Part shown: in pieces, positions 1 to 13,300 of the stretch
How the letters are laid out: every line of letters begins with the position of its first letter
Position numbering within the stretch: position 1 is the first letter of the stretch
Assembly (NCBI GenBank): GCA_963281255.1
Contig: OY725491.1
Location: 558,001-622,000, forward strand
Source of the DNA: Aphrocallistes beatrix
Taxonomy: Eukaryota > Porifera > Hexactinellida > Sceptrulophora > Aphrocallistidae
Direction of reading: 5' to 3'
DNA length: 64,000 nt
Program-made: the position numbers and the translations under genes
Notes under the pieces: model-generated
What the model saw: the letters and a program-made list of their open reading frames with translations, nothing else
Database searches by the model: none
What the model was told of the DNA's origin: nothing

Positions 1-508
1 GTTACTAGTGGCGTTTCGTCCCATTTCTGGTGACCCTCGACCCCGTGGACCGCTGCCGGTCACGCTTCCTTATTGCCAGGGCGCCTCCTTAACGGCCGCT
101 CCTGCCTATTGCCGCCTTCCGGTAGTCCTTCGTGACTTAGCTAGGTTTTACAATGGAAAATATTTTGGAATACAGTCGACTCCGCTTAATAGGGCAACAT
201 CGCAATGAGGCCTTTTGGCAGGGAATCGGTTTCCTCGGCAAGTGATGTATTAGCTTTTATGTGTAAGAGCTATTCCGGTCCTTCCAAAAGTGGCCCGATT
301 AAACAGTGACCTTATTAGCGGAGTCGACTGTAATTTAATTAATTCTGATTCCTTTTCAATCGCATTTAGGTTTGTAATGGAAAAATATCCAAGTAAATAT
401 TTTATAAAGTTCTACTCTTCTATGCCTCTACTCTAGCAGTGTTTGTATTTGTTTATATTACTCCAGCATAGCAACTATTTATTCTAAAAGAATTCAGGAG
501 ATCTATCG
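1..508. other. Sequence upstream of the IP3 receptor gene
   Basis: Positions 1-170 are relatively GC-rich with no recognised gene. A MITE-A copy occupies 171-332. From 333 to 508 is AT-rich sequence that presumably holds 5' UTR. I see no reliable TATA box or 5' exon, so the promoter is not placed. Confidence 0.4.
171..332. mobile_element. MITE-A copy 1 (pogo/mariner-like TIR element)
   Basis: Defines the most abundant family here. The ends are inverted copies of TACAGTCGACTCCGCTTAAT, TA-bounded, and a full copy is about 160-195 bp. The inside contains further inverted blocks (CCGATTAAGCGGAGAACCCT, AAAATATTTTGTATTAGC, GAGCTATTCCGGTCCTGCCA) and no coding capacity. CAGT-type ends with TA duplication point to Tc1/mariner/pogo transposase mobilisation (inference). 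This copy is diverged in the middle. Confidence 0.8.
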
Positions 509-3500
509 ATGGAGACAGACAATGCTCCTCTGAAGGTCGGAGACATCATCTCTCTCTTCTCAGACTCAGAGCCAGGAGCTCCTGCCATCAAGAACGGACT
601 CCTCGCCTCTCTGGGGTAAGTACCAGGGTTGCCGTGGGAATGAAATTTCAATTCCCATATATTCCAGAATCCCCACATAAATATAAAATTTTAAAAAAGT
701 ATATATAAATACTTTTTTTTTTTTTTAAAAAAAAGAATATTTTTTCCCATGAGGATTCCTACGGCAACCCTGGTAAGTACGGCAGTGAATAAGGATGTGC
801 ATACACGTCAACTTGATCCGTGATAAAATGGGATTCTGCGTTGAATTTCGCAGGATATAGTGAGGCGCAATTAAATGACTATACAGTCAGTCCTCTCTAA
901 TTGTCCAGGTTCTCTATTTTCAACTTCTGTAATTGTCCACTTGCCAGAATAGGAGTACTATGTACACACACACTTCGAATTCTCTAATTGTCCAGGGTTC
1001 TCAAATTGTATACTTAGGATCCCATTACCCAATGGTAGACAATTAAACCAGTGTTTTAGTGACACACAAGATATCAGGGGGTTCACAGAATATAAGAAAA
1101 TTGATCATCCACAGCCAAAAAAGGTTGAAAACCGCTGCCCTAAACCAAATCATAGTAAGGGCACAGGATTTTTTTCTTTTGTGCCCGCCTCGCTCCGGGC
1201 TAGGAAATTCCTGTGACCGCCCCTGGTTGCTATCTTGCATACCCTGGTTGTGACTCCTATCTTGTGTACCAAAATAATGGAATTTATTTGCCAAAATTAT
1301 AGCACTTCCATTGCTTATCATCGGTGAGGACTTTGAGTGTTTTTTAAGAACCCATATTTTAGTCTTTGGTGATCCTGGGCTTTAAATATTAAGTAATCGG
1401 TAAATCCGCCGATCTTACTGATGAACGCCGTATATAATAATCCCTTTGAGGGGAATTCCTGTTCATATTCAGTGTTCAATCTTTGTGCATGTATCCAGGA
1501 TGAAGAAATTGTACAATTATGAGGAATTTATCCATTTACCTAGTTTTTGTTTATATTTTATAAATACGAAATCCAAGAAAGTCCATTCTTTATTCTTGAA
1601 AATCTTAGTTTCGCTCCTAATGAATCTGTCAAGGAATATTATTACAGTCAGGGTCGCTTATTATGAACATTCGTTTATTATGAACTAACCTGCTGGTCCC
1701 AATTTCATTTTTAGATAGGATTTGTATTGAATCAAGTTCACTTAATATGAAGTATCTCTATTATGAACAAATTTTTTGGTCCCCTGGTGGTTCACAATAA
1801 GCGACCCTGACTGTAGTTTGCTGTAGAAAATAACTAAAAAGTGCTCTGTCTTCACAGTTGAAATGTTATCAGATTATTGCCAATATAATAGATAGCGAGT
1901 TTCTACTGAATTAATTATCAAGTAGGTAATACTATATGCAGATTATGACCATAGTCAAATCAACACCTTATTAATCTAACGATAACGTTACTATAGAGCT
2001 TATGTGTCCATAATAACTTCCTAGTCATCTCTTTATCAGTGTTTTGTTGTTGTTGTTTAGTTTGGTGGATACGAGATGTGCAGTCAAACATTTGGCAGAG
2101 ATCCCTACTTGCCCGCCAGATAAATTTAGTGGTAATTTACATATTTTCTATTTCTATTGAGAATACAGTCTACTCCGCTTAATAGGGTCACATCGATCAG
2201 AGGACATTTTGCCCCGATTAAGCGGAGAACCCTATTAACCGAAAATATTTTTTGTATTAGCTTCTATGTGTGAGAGCTATTCCGGTCCTACCAAAAGTGG
2301 CCCGATTAAGCGGCTGACCCGATTAAACAGTGACCCTATTAAGCAGAGTCGACAGTATTTGAAAATATCAGTTATACTTTTGTATGGAATTGTGTGCTTA
2401 TTTCGTTCCTCTAAAAAGTAGTAATTTTTTTTCACAAGGATCCTGAATTTTGGGAATTATTACCAATCGATGGAACCCTAGGGGGCATTAATATACAATA
2501 TTTTTACTTTTAAAAGTTTTAATCTTCAAGCAAAATCTCTAAAGCCCCACCTGCTTATAGCGATCAAGCTTGTTACTGTCAGTTATGGACAGTTATTCTA
2601 TAAAGCTCGTTTTATCTCTTCTAATTTGTTTCCAGACTGTTTATTCAAGATCTACCCTCAGCTTAAATACACGGCCAAATCTCAATGTGAGAGATCAGAG
2701 AGAATCTCCTCCAAGTCCCACAACCTCGTAGAGATGGCCTACTTCCTCAAATGGCAGGTTAGCTCTTATCCTAGCCAGGGCTGGGGTTGGTTAACCGATA
2801 TTCGGGGTCGGTTATTTTGGCTTCCTCCAGGGCTGTTAACCGGTTAACCGATGTCAATATTAACCTGCGGTTGGCTTAGTGTTTTTTTCTATTTATAGTC
2901 AGACCCCAAACATGTATGGCTTCCCCGCCTAAAATGGCTTAAAACGGAAATGACGCTACAAAACACCTCGCCAAGCGCGGGTGGATTTGTCGACTAATAT
3001 TTAACCTGAAATTGAAAAATTTACAATTTTCAGTGGTCTCGAAATATACTATTTGGTTAGAAAAATTGTAACAATATTGTAATATCAAAAATTTAGAAGT
3101 AATATTCATGAATCTCCATCGAAAAACAATGAAAATAGTCTAAATATTTAGAAAATAAAGCAGATCGGCTAACCGATCCAAGATTTTCTTAACCGTTAAC
3201 CGTGATTGACGGCGGTTAACCGAATCCAGCCTTGTCATATCATCAATCCGTGTTATTATGCTGAAGGCTGTTCAGACAGAAAATGAAATCTCTTTCGAAT
3301 TTATATTCGTTCTCTCCCAATGTGACTTTCATCCGTACTTGCGGGTTTAAACAGATATGCGAATGTCCTAGAATTTTCCGCTCCGAAAGAATCATCCATA
3401 GAATATCTATAAAATTTGTTTACCTCTATACAGTTCTCTTGTTCACACATTCCCAGAATTCTTTCGTTTCCATCACAGAAAATAAAACATACATAAGACC

Positions 3501-6500
3501 CTATTCACAGACTTCTCAATTTCTAATGAGAACTCGGATAAGACGTACCTCTTCGGGAAGGAATTATTAGTACGTACTATCAGTAAGTAAGTACTAACCG
3601 ACTTTGTACTGTATAGAAATCTATGTTATAGATGGATTTTGGTTCAGAGAAATGAGTACGTACTAACCCGAAGAACTTATTATCCGAGTACTAACCGAGT
3701 TCTACTGTATTTTCGAGGGGAGGGAGATATCTCAATCCTGTGCATATTCTAGTTATAATCGAATATGATAAACGAAATATCTGATTTAAAGAAATCTTTT
3801 TTGTTCCAGCTGTTGCATAATTAACGCAATCAACCTCAGAAAAGCGAATTTAGCTTTACAGAATTAGAACTGAGTTGATAGTTTCTCTGATTCGCTAGAA
3901 ATATATTCGACTATGAAATTCCTTCTTCAGAAGTTTGAAACTCGGAATCTCATACTTGAATGGGGATATCCATAATGGATATTAGTGGTCTGTTATATGT
4001 ATATAATAATGTACAAATAGAATACCAATTCAATATACAAATACTTCATAAAAGCATTCGTATTAATACAGACATGCTAAAATATCTGAAATGTGTATTC
4101 CTATACATGATGGGCATAGGATGTATCCGTAAACCAGACATCTAGAGTAGACGATATTCTCAAAGTTTTTTACACATCAGTGACTCGACATCTCGCATAA
4201 TCCGGTCGTTTCCATGCATCATTAAAATCCTTTGAATTTTGTTCATTTTTTAAACCTAAGTCAAGTTATAATCATTATTTTTAGTGTGCTCCTATACGAT
4301 TAATACTGTATAGGATGCCACTATTGAAATCAGTGCTGATGATCTGGTCATCCGGAATTGTTCCTCTCTGACTATATTTTAAATACAGTCTACTCCGCTT
4401 AATAGGGTCACATCGGTCAGAGGACATTTTGACCCGATTAAGCGGAGAACCCTATTAACCGAAAATATTTTGTATTAGCTTCTATGTGTGAGAGCTATTC
4501 CGGTCCTGCCAAAAGTGGCCCGATTAAACAGTGACCCTATTAAGCGGAGTCGACTGTATTCTTTTATTTACTCAAATGATTAAATATGTGACTATATTTC
4601 TCAATTCTATTTGTAGAAAGCTGCTTCTCTTGAAGAAGAACAGAACGATAAACAGTCCGCTAAGGACCAAGGAACAATTTTAAAATACGGCTCCATCTGT
4701 CAGGTATTTCATATGGAAAAGCGGAATAAGGCCGAATTTTCAAAACTGGAAAAAGGTCGAATTTTCATTTTGGATCTAGAGGAAGAATGGTTTTTAATTT
4801 GTGAACTAAAGAATGGAGGGTCGATTGGGAGCATCACTTGGTTTGTTGGGAAACAGGGAGATTTTAAGGGTTTTTGACATGGAATATTTGAAAATTCGCC
4901 TGGTGAGGTGTTTTTAAGCAAAATGTATATTCAACTTGTTTGTCACTTATTTATTTCAGTATTACGCACATATCACTCGACTCATCCAGTTGTGAAAATT
5001 CGGCCTTATTCCAGTTTTGATAATTTGGCCTTATTCCAGTTTTGATAATTCGGCCTTATTCCAGTTTGAAAATTCGGTCTTATTTAGTCAATCCTTTCAT
5101 ATTCCTTTCATTCTTCAATTTGATTGGTTACTGACCTTTCCTATATTTAGCTACAACACATGAAAAGTGGGAAGTTTTTAACTGTAAACAAACAACATGC
5201 TGCTTTCGTAGAAAAGTCTGCGATGCGAGTTAATCTCAACGTAAACGGAAGTGAAGTGAGTTACGAAAGAGGAATTTATGGACAGGGCTGGGGTTGGTTA
5301 ACCGATTTTATGGTTCGGTTATTTTGGTTTCCTCCAGGGCGGTTAACCGATACCAGTATTAATTGGTTGAAGTATGGATTTTGGACTAAGCTTTAATCTG
5401 ACATTGAAAAAATTGATAATTTTCAGTGGTCTCGAAATATACTTTGTGGTTAGAAAATAGGAATTCTATTACATTAAAAAATATTCTTGAATCTCCTTCG
5501 AAAAACAAAGAAATTAGTGTGAATATTTAGAAAATAGAGCAGATCGGCTAACCGATCTAAGATTTCCTTAACCGTTGACCGAGATTGACGGCGGTTAGCC
5601 GAATCCAGCCTTGTTATGGATATGAGATATTTCGTGTTTGTGTATATTAGATATCTCATTATTGGATATTTTGTGAACATTAATTTTATCCGAATAATAT
5701 CGAGCGTCAGGCAAGCAGTACAACTCCAAAACCAGGGATATGAGAACGGATATTTCCCTGAATAATCGTTTTGCCGTTTATATGGAGCCCCTGTCATTAA
5801 TTCAGGGAAATACGACACTCACTTCCTACTATCTCATGAAAATACAGACCCTATATAACGAAATACCTTATATTATATATACGGTAATGCGGAAATGGTT
5901 CGACTTTTCGAAAAAGGAAATAGTTCGAATTGCAGATTTAGGAAATAGTTCTACTTTTTATCATTAGGATTAATGGTGGTTTTTATGTGAACTACAAGTA
6001 TTTCCTTTCTTGGAAAGTCGAACTATTTCCGGTTTTTTTGCGAACTATTTCCACCATACCTGTATATACATGCATGTATCCAAGTGCAATTTGTGACCAT
6101 AAAAAATCACACCAATCGATTTTGGTAGAATTTGACTGTTAGATTGACTTTCGTGCTGATAAATTTCCATCATCCATGGTACAAGAGCACTGGAACTGTA
6201 TTAAATACGTAGTTGATCCAATCTGTCCATTCTAGAATTGCTGGTTGGCCCTCAGGCCTATATACAAGCGGAAGATCATTGGAGACGAGGTGAGTGAATT
6301 GGAATGCATAGTAACGATGTGATGCTGTGCTATTATTAGCTGTGACGTCATTCAGGTTCTGAACTGTGACAAGGTGACCTTAGTTCCCTACCACGCCGGA
6401 CAGCCAATCCACGTCTCAGACAAACACCTCAACGACTACCCAAACTTATTCGAGGTAAATTCAAACATGTCTGTACTAGACAGGCAGTGCTAACCAATCA

Positions 6501-7370
6501 AAATATTATCTAGGAATGTGAGACGCTCCTTTAGGCTATGATTTTAAACCAGAAAGTGTTTAGGATCGTGAAAATTTAGATTATTACACAATTTACTCTC
6601 TATTGTGGTTTATTTATCGATTTAGGCGTATGAAATGTATGAGTTTGAGATTAGGTATCTCTAGGGCTGTATAATACCTTGACAAACTCGTAGGAGCTAT
6701 TGAGATTAAGTGGTTGTATTCTGTACAATAATGAATCCTTTTATTTTTTATGGAGGCAGAGCCAAGAAAAGTTACAGTTTGGGGAAAATTACATATTTCA
6801 CGACCAGTGCGTAGCCAGGGAGGAACATGGGGCATACCATCGTCAGGATTTAATATACTAAATTTTGTGACAAATATTATATTTTTATTTTGTCTAAATA
6901 ATAAAAATCTGAGCAAATTATGAAAAAAATGTTGTTAATTTCCAGAGGCTTTGCCTCGAGACTCCACTGGGGGACTCACAGCACCCCCCGACCCCCAGGT
7001 GGGTGCTGTGTTCCCGATGTTCCTCCATTGGACCATACTGATACAGAGCCGGCGCCACCGGGGGTGTCCTGGGTGTCCAGACACCCACTGCGTCCTGTTT
7101 TATCATATTGTATAATATATATCCCTCTATAAATGGACACCCACTTTCAGGGAAATCCTCTCGGACACCCACTGCCGATAAAACATGGCGCCGGCCATGT
7201 GATAAATATACATTGTTTACTTGTATTGTTTACTTGTTATTGTTTACTTGTATTGTTGACAGGTTAATGCCATGGGAGCACAGGCTGGGCTGCCTTCTCC
7301 TACCGGAATAAGCTGGAAGCTGAACTTATTCATGGACCACTTCGATGATAAAGAAGAGAACCTCAAAGGA
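509..7370 (+). CDS. ITPR: IP3 receptor exons 1-8: N-terminal suppressor domain
   Basis: Residues 1-251. It opens with [19 protein letters not shown], the usual start of the suppressor (beta-trefoil/MIR-like) domain, then DCLFKIYP (exon 3), [20 protein letters not shown] (exons 4-5), [15 protein letters not shown] (exon 5) and [13 protein letters not shown] (exon 8). In vertebrate receptors this domain lowers IP3 affinity and passes ligand binding to the channel. The donor of exon 1 (gtaagtac, 616-623) is also the left target-site duplication of a hAT-like MITE, see 624-772. Introns in this stretch hold several MITEs. Confidence 0.94.
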
Positions 7371-10300
7371 GTGAGCTGGATAAAAATAGATTTTCAGATT
7401 GATAGACTTCTAAATATAGACTCTCCTTGAATAATCTTCAGATATTTCGTTAAAAAAGAAAATCCAGTTTCTCAGGAAATGGAATTGTCAGCACCATTAA
7501 TAGGACCACTTTGGCAGGACCGGAATAGTTCTCACACATAAAAGCTAATACAAAATATTTTCGGTTAAAGTGTTCTCGACTTAATCGGGACAAAATCTCC
7601 TCTGACCGATGTGGTCCTATTAAGTGGAATCGACTGAGTTTATTCTTCCATTTTCCTCTTGCTCCTCTGACCTATTTATTCCTGGGCTGTGTAGGGTAGC
7701 GTGATCAGACTGTTCCATGCTGAACAAGAGAAGTTCCTGACGTGTGATCCGTACGGAGAAGGAGAGGAGTACAAGAAAGCGCCGGACTTTGACAAGAACA
7801 AACTGGGACACAGTGTCTTCTTGAGATACTCCGCCAGACCAAACCCAACTGAGGCAACTTCAAGCAAGGCCATGTGGGAAGCTCAGGTTAGACAAGATAA
7901 TACAGTGAATACAGATTATGAGAACATCGTTGGGGGTAGTGTTGCGTAGATTCGTGAGAACCATGGTTGGATTTTATTTCTATTTATGGTCCATATGGGA
8001 TTTACCAATTTAAATTGTGTCGCGTGCCACAATTTAGGGGCGATGGTTATCAAGTTTCAAGTTACGATAAAACAAAGAGGCCATTTGAGTAAGCGAAAAT
8101 AAACCTCACGATTCTAGAGATAATTTCAGAATTCTACGTTAAAAAACCATCCATGGTTATTTATGTAGTATAGTAATAGAAAAAGATATAGCAACAATAC
8201 TGCTCGATAGAACAAATAATTACGTGTAGTTCAAAAATAAACTATTCCTGATTATTTACAACTTGAATGAATTATTTTCAGCTTTTAAGAATTATTTCAG
8301 TTAGTTCAACTCGGGAATCCATTCCGGAGTGGGTCTGCTAAGTGGAACGGGTCTCTGATGCGGTTCAAGCACCTGGCGACCAGACAGTACCTCACAGTGG
8401 TTCCTTACTTCAACGCCTGCACCAATATGGAGTACCCACCCCAGGAGAACTGGGGGCCTAAGCCTATATATCTGGACTTCGAGTCTAAGAATGTGAGTGC
8501 TTATTGATTGGCTGTATTGAGCGTGTGTTTCCAGATGAGTTATTCAGTTCATGCTACATACCTTTAAATGTTCATTATAATGGAAAAATATGTTTTTGTC
8601 ATGTTCACGCCAAATGTAAAAATGTCAGTCGACAGACCGATAGTGCAGCTTCAGTAAATGACTCAAAGGAACATGAAATGTGAATATCGGAATACATACA
8701 TCGGAAATACTCATTTACATACACACATACCAGGTGATTATCTAGGAGCGCGAGACGCTCCTTTAGGCGTATGATTTTAAGCCTCAAAGTGTTAGGAGCG
8801 TGAAAATCCAGAATAATACCCAATTTGCCCTATTTTATAATACAATTTATAGATTTAGACGTATTAAAATTTAGGGATTTTAGATTTGGAGCGTATCTCT
8901 GGAGGGCTGTATAATACCCTGATACATACATACGGACGGACGAGATACTCCGTCCATGCCATAAGGGCATCTCCCTATAGGAGCTGGACTAAAACGTTCT
9001 TGTCAAGTTCATGAAAATATAATCTATGAACTTTCTTCATGATATGGCAAAATTGGTGTATAAATTCCTTTTTCTTTCCAATAATGAATTATTTGGTTAA
9101 GTATCAATGTGAATTGGCTACAATGCTAATTTATGATGAGCGAATCCTTTTTCAAAATGCTATAAGTACGTATAAGCACATTTTTTTCTACATCAGTGAA
9201 AAATATTAGATACTCTGTATGTATGCTGTTTCTCTAATCGACAGATTGGATAATGCCGAATTATGTGATTACTAAACTCAAGAGTTACTTCAGCGAAATT
9301 TTTGTCTATAGAGTAGACGTTAAATTTTTCATTATCTTAGGACAGAAATTTATACTAATACAAATCATATGCTAAGTATAGTATTTCTAAAGAACGAAAA
9401 AGTATACCGCTACCATGGGCGCCAAGTGTGGGTACCTGTAAGGGGCCGTGGTGCCGGGCAGTGGAGAAGTGGAGGAAGCTGTGGTATGGCAGGACTCCAC
9501 ACAAACCTATAGGTTACAACTAAACCCCAAAATTATGTTAATTGAGTCTATATATATATTTCCCAATTACATTTTTATTCCACTATAGTCCGAGATTCTT
9601 TCCCTAGGTGACAACAATAGCTGTATATCGATATTACAGCTATGCCATTGTGGTGTTAATGTGGTGGTAAATTGGCACGTCGCATCCAGTTTATATGAAC
9701 AATGGTTGACTGTTTGCTATTCCAAATTTAAAATTATTTTATTTTTGAACAGTGGATGTCGGTTATAAGGACACCGTTTGGAACTGCATACAGTCAGGGT
9801 CGCTTATTATGAACATTCTTTATTATGGACTAACCTCCTGGTCCCAATTTCATTTTTTAAAGGGATTTGAATCAAGTTCGCTTAATATGAAGTATCTCTA
9901 TTATGAACAGATTTTTGGTCCCCTGGTGGTTCACAATAAGCGACCCTGACTGTATAATGTTCTTATATCCGCATATATATATATAGACGGAGTATGTGCT
10001 CACGATCGGAATCAAGAAGGCGCCATATTTCAAGCCAGAAGACAAGTATCCAGATATGGTGGACAACCTGAAAGACCTGACTTTATTCCAAATATTTCCA
10101 ACTCGGAATGAAGGTGACAAGGACAACATCTATAATAAGGCGTACATAAGGCTATTCCACGTAGCAACAGAGTCTTGGGTCAAATCAACTGTTATTCCAC
10201 TCTGTGTCAACAACACCATGGTAAGTACGGAGATGGGGATATAGTTATATACTGTAGCATAAAGCGAAAAGAAATAATGGGAATAAGCTAGAGTAGATTT

Positions 10301-13300
10301 CTGTACAAATTATAGTTAAAAAAGTTCTTAGAATAAGGGAATTAGCGATATTACAAGCTTACTGGACCTAAACACATGTCACAACAATTGCTGTATCTGT
10401 CCATTTATTTTCTGACTTTGAAATGATCGAGAAATTGATTAATTTCAGTAAATAGATTTCACTTCTACCTCACGCAAAAATAAAGCATAATATCCTTAGT
10501 TTGCCTTGGAATGTTGAAGTGAAAGTTAATTGAAAGTGAACTGAAATTGAAAATGAAAGTGGGGTTATTTCTATTTATACCTTTGATCCCACGTCTAAAG
10601 CAACGTAGCTGATTGGTGGATTTACTGGCAATTAAATGACTGGTCAGATGAGAGCCTATTGGTGACTCTGTCTAGAATCGTTCTATTCGATTCAATTATT
10701 TACTGTAAAGTATTCGGTGTGGGAGTTTACCAACAAAGTCTGTGTTAGGTCGGGCTTTCAGATTCTCTTGAAGACAAGGAAGCTTTCGCTCTTCTATTCG
10801 TTCCGACGCAAGAAGTGAGAGACCTCGACTTTGCTACTGACGCAGCTAAGATGATACACGCCATGAGTTCCAGATGGGAAGATCTGTCCGCCAACGAACT
10901 CAAGATTCTCTCAGCCCTCCTTGAGAAGCTCGTACTCTTCTTGTGCAGGAAAGAAGGTAATAAGTTCTGTTAGAATAACTCATGCAAATTCATTGACGCA
11001 TATGCCTATCATATTCCCATTACAGTCAGGGTCGCTTATTGTGAACCAACAGGGGACCAAAAAATCCGTTCATAATAGAGATACTTCATATTAAGCGAAC
11101 TTGATTCAAATCCTATCTAAAAATGAAATTGGGACCAGGAGGTTAGTCCATAATAAACGAATGTTCATATTAAGCGACCATGACTGTATTATACTTTTTA
11201 CATTGTTTTTTAATAATTAGTTTGCGTTTACATAGCAAGTATTCCATTTACCCTATCTGGTTGCTAGGGAGCTCTGAAGATCCTCTCAAAGTGGAGTTGT
11301 TACTGAACGAGAATGTGCAGAGGAGACAGAAACTCATCCGAGAGCAGAACATACTCAAAGAGGTTAGTTAGGAATCAGAGTTGGACTCAGACAGACGTAA
11401 TTGGGCCTGTTTTGAGGAAAAGAAAAGGCCTAATCACCTTAGTTATGAATTAACCGTATTAGAGTCTGTCCTAAAGTTATAACACAAATAAACAAACAAA
11501 CAAACAAACAAACAAACAAACAAACAAACAAACAAACAAACAAACAAACAAACAAACAAACAAACAAACAAACAAGCAAATAAACAAACAAGGAAACTAG
11601 CAAACAAATATAGAATGATATTAAAATACTAAACCTTTAGAAGCTAGATACATTTGTAAATATCAGGAAAAGTAGTTGCAACATTTTACACCGAAATATC
11701 ATATACGTATATCGTACTTAGATATTCAGACTGCTACAGCAACCTTATGACATAAACCCAGAGAAGAGAGTTTCAATGAAGAATCTTCCGGAGAAGAAGT
11801 TTGAAGGAAGTCTCCATCTCTTCAAACTCTGTTACAGACTCATTCGACACTCTTTAGACGGGTACAGGAAGAATCAGGTTAGTTTTATAAATTGTGTCCA
11901 TTTCTTCATTACCCAAAACAAAACCTCCATCAAAATCCATGGCACTCTCCATTAATGTAGATTGACCAATCAAGTTTCTTTCAAATGCAGTTATTTCTAA
12001 TGCAACCATAGTTCTTTTTCTGAATTCAACTATATTACTTGCTTAGTTCAAATTCAGAGTAATATTAATATTAATAATTATAATAATATTTTTTTCGTCC
12101 CCCTGACCTTAATTATATCAAGGGGGTCAAATATTATAAATGAAGTTATTACAGTCGACTCCGCTTAATGGGGTCACATCGGTCAGAGGACATTTCGGAC
12201 CGATTAAGCCGAGAACCTTATTAACCGAAAATATTTTGTATTAGCTTTTATGTGTAAGAGCTATTCCGGTCCTGCCAAAAGTGACCCGATTAAACAGTGA
12301 CCCTATTAAGCTGAGTCGACTGTATATTACTATATATTGTCTCCACTGTTTCAACTTCTGTTAGTTGTGTGCAGTGGTGACTCACCACTGATTGTGTCCA
12401 GTATCGAAATGTCTCTTCTCCAATCATTTTAGAGGCACATTTGTCCATAAGCCTTGGTTTTTAAAGAATGTCAGCTGATATATGTAGTACACTCGACTCC
12501 GCTTAATAGGGAAACATCGGTCAGACCATTTTGCCCCGATTAAGCAGAACCCTATCAACCGAAAATATTTTGTATTATCTTCTATGTGTGAGAGCTATTC
12601 CGGTCCTGCCAAAAGTGGTCCGATTAAACAGTGACCCTATTGCGGAGTTGACTGTACATATTATTTTGAAGACGTATCGGCCGATCTATCAAAACGCCCT
12701 GTGGAGAACAAATATTTCTATAAAATACTAATAACAATTCCAAAGGCATTCATATTAAGCTATGTTTTGTGTGTTCTATTAAGGCCTGGAATAAGAGAAT
12801 TCAGGATATGTTAATATACGCGACTATATTGCATTCTTGTTGTAGGAATATGTTGCGAAGGATTTCTTCTGGTTCATGCAGCAACAGCTGGGTCGGGGGA
12901 TTAACGCAGAAGAAACAATGGCGCATTTAGTCAAACAGAACGCTAAAGTCCTGGACAACTACATGGGGGATAAGCAGATCCAGATGTTTCTAGATCTCTT
13001 GAATAAACACAAACACGCACGTTATTTACAACATTTATGTGCACTGTGTGTTATGAAGAATTCTGACACCCCCATTTCTCAATCTGTCCAGAAACTAGTG
13101 AAGAAGAATCTACTAGATAAACCGTATCAGAATATTCTTATTAAGATTATGTGAGTTCAGTGAATAACTTTATGGCAAAGACAGTTCAAATGTTTGTACA
13201 CTCAGGTGAGCTACGAAATGTAGCATTAATGGGAATCCAATTATAATATTCTAGTTCGGTCTGCACCGTTTATACAGGTGGATGTACCTTAAAATACAGT

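Noticed and set aside
1070-1130. Complete hAT-like element at 1.05 kb
   Set aside because: Only the right part (..aaaaaaggttgaaaaccgctg) is recognisable; no left end or target duplication found.
6918-7172. Open frames on both strands in intron 7
   Set aside because: They fall inside GC-rich MITE sequence with no family match and no splice context.
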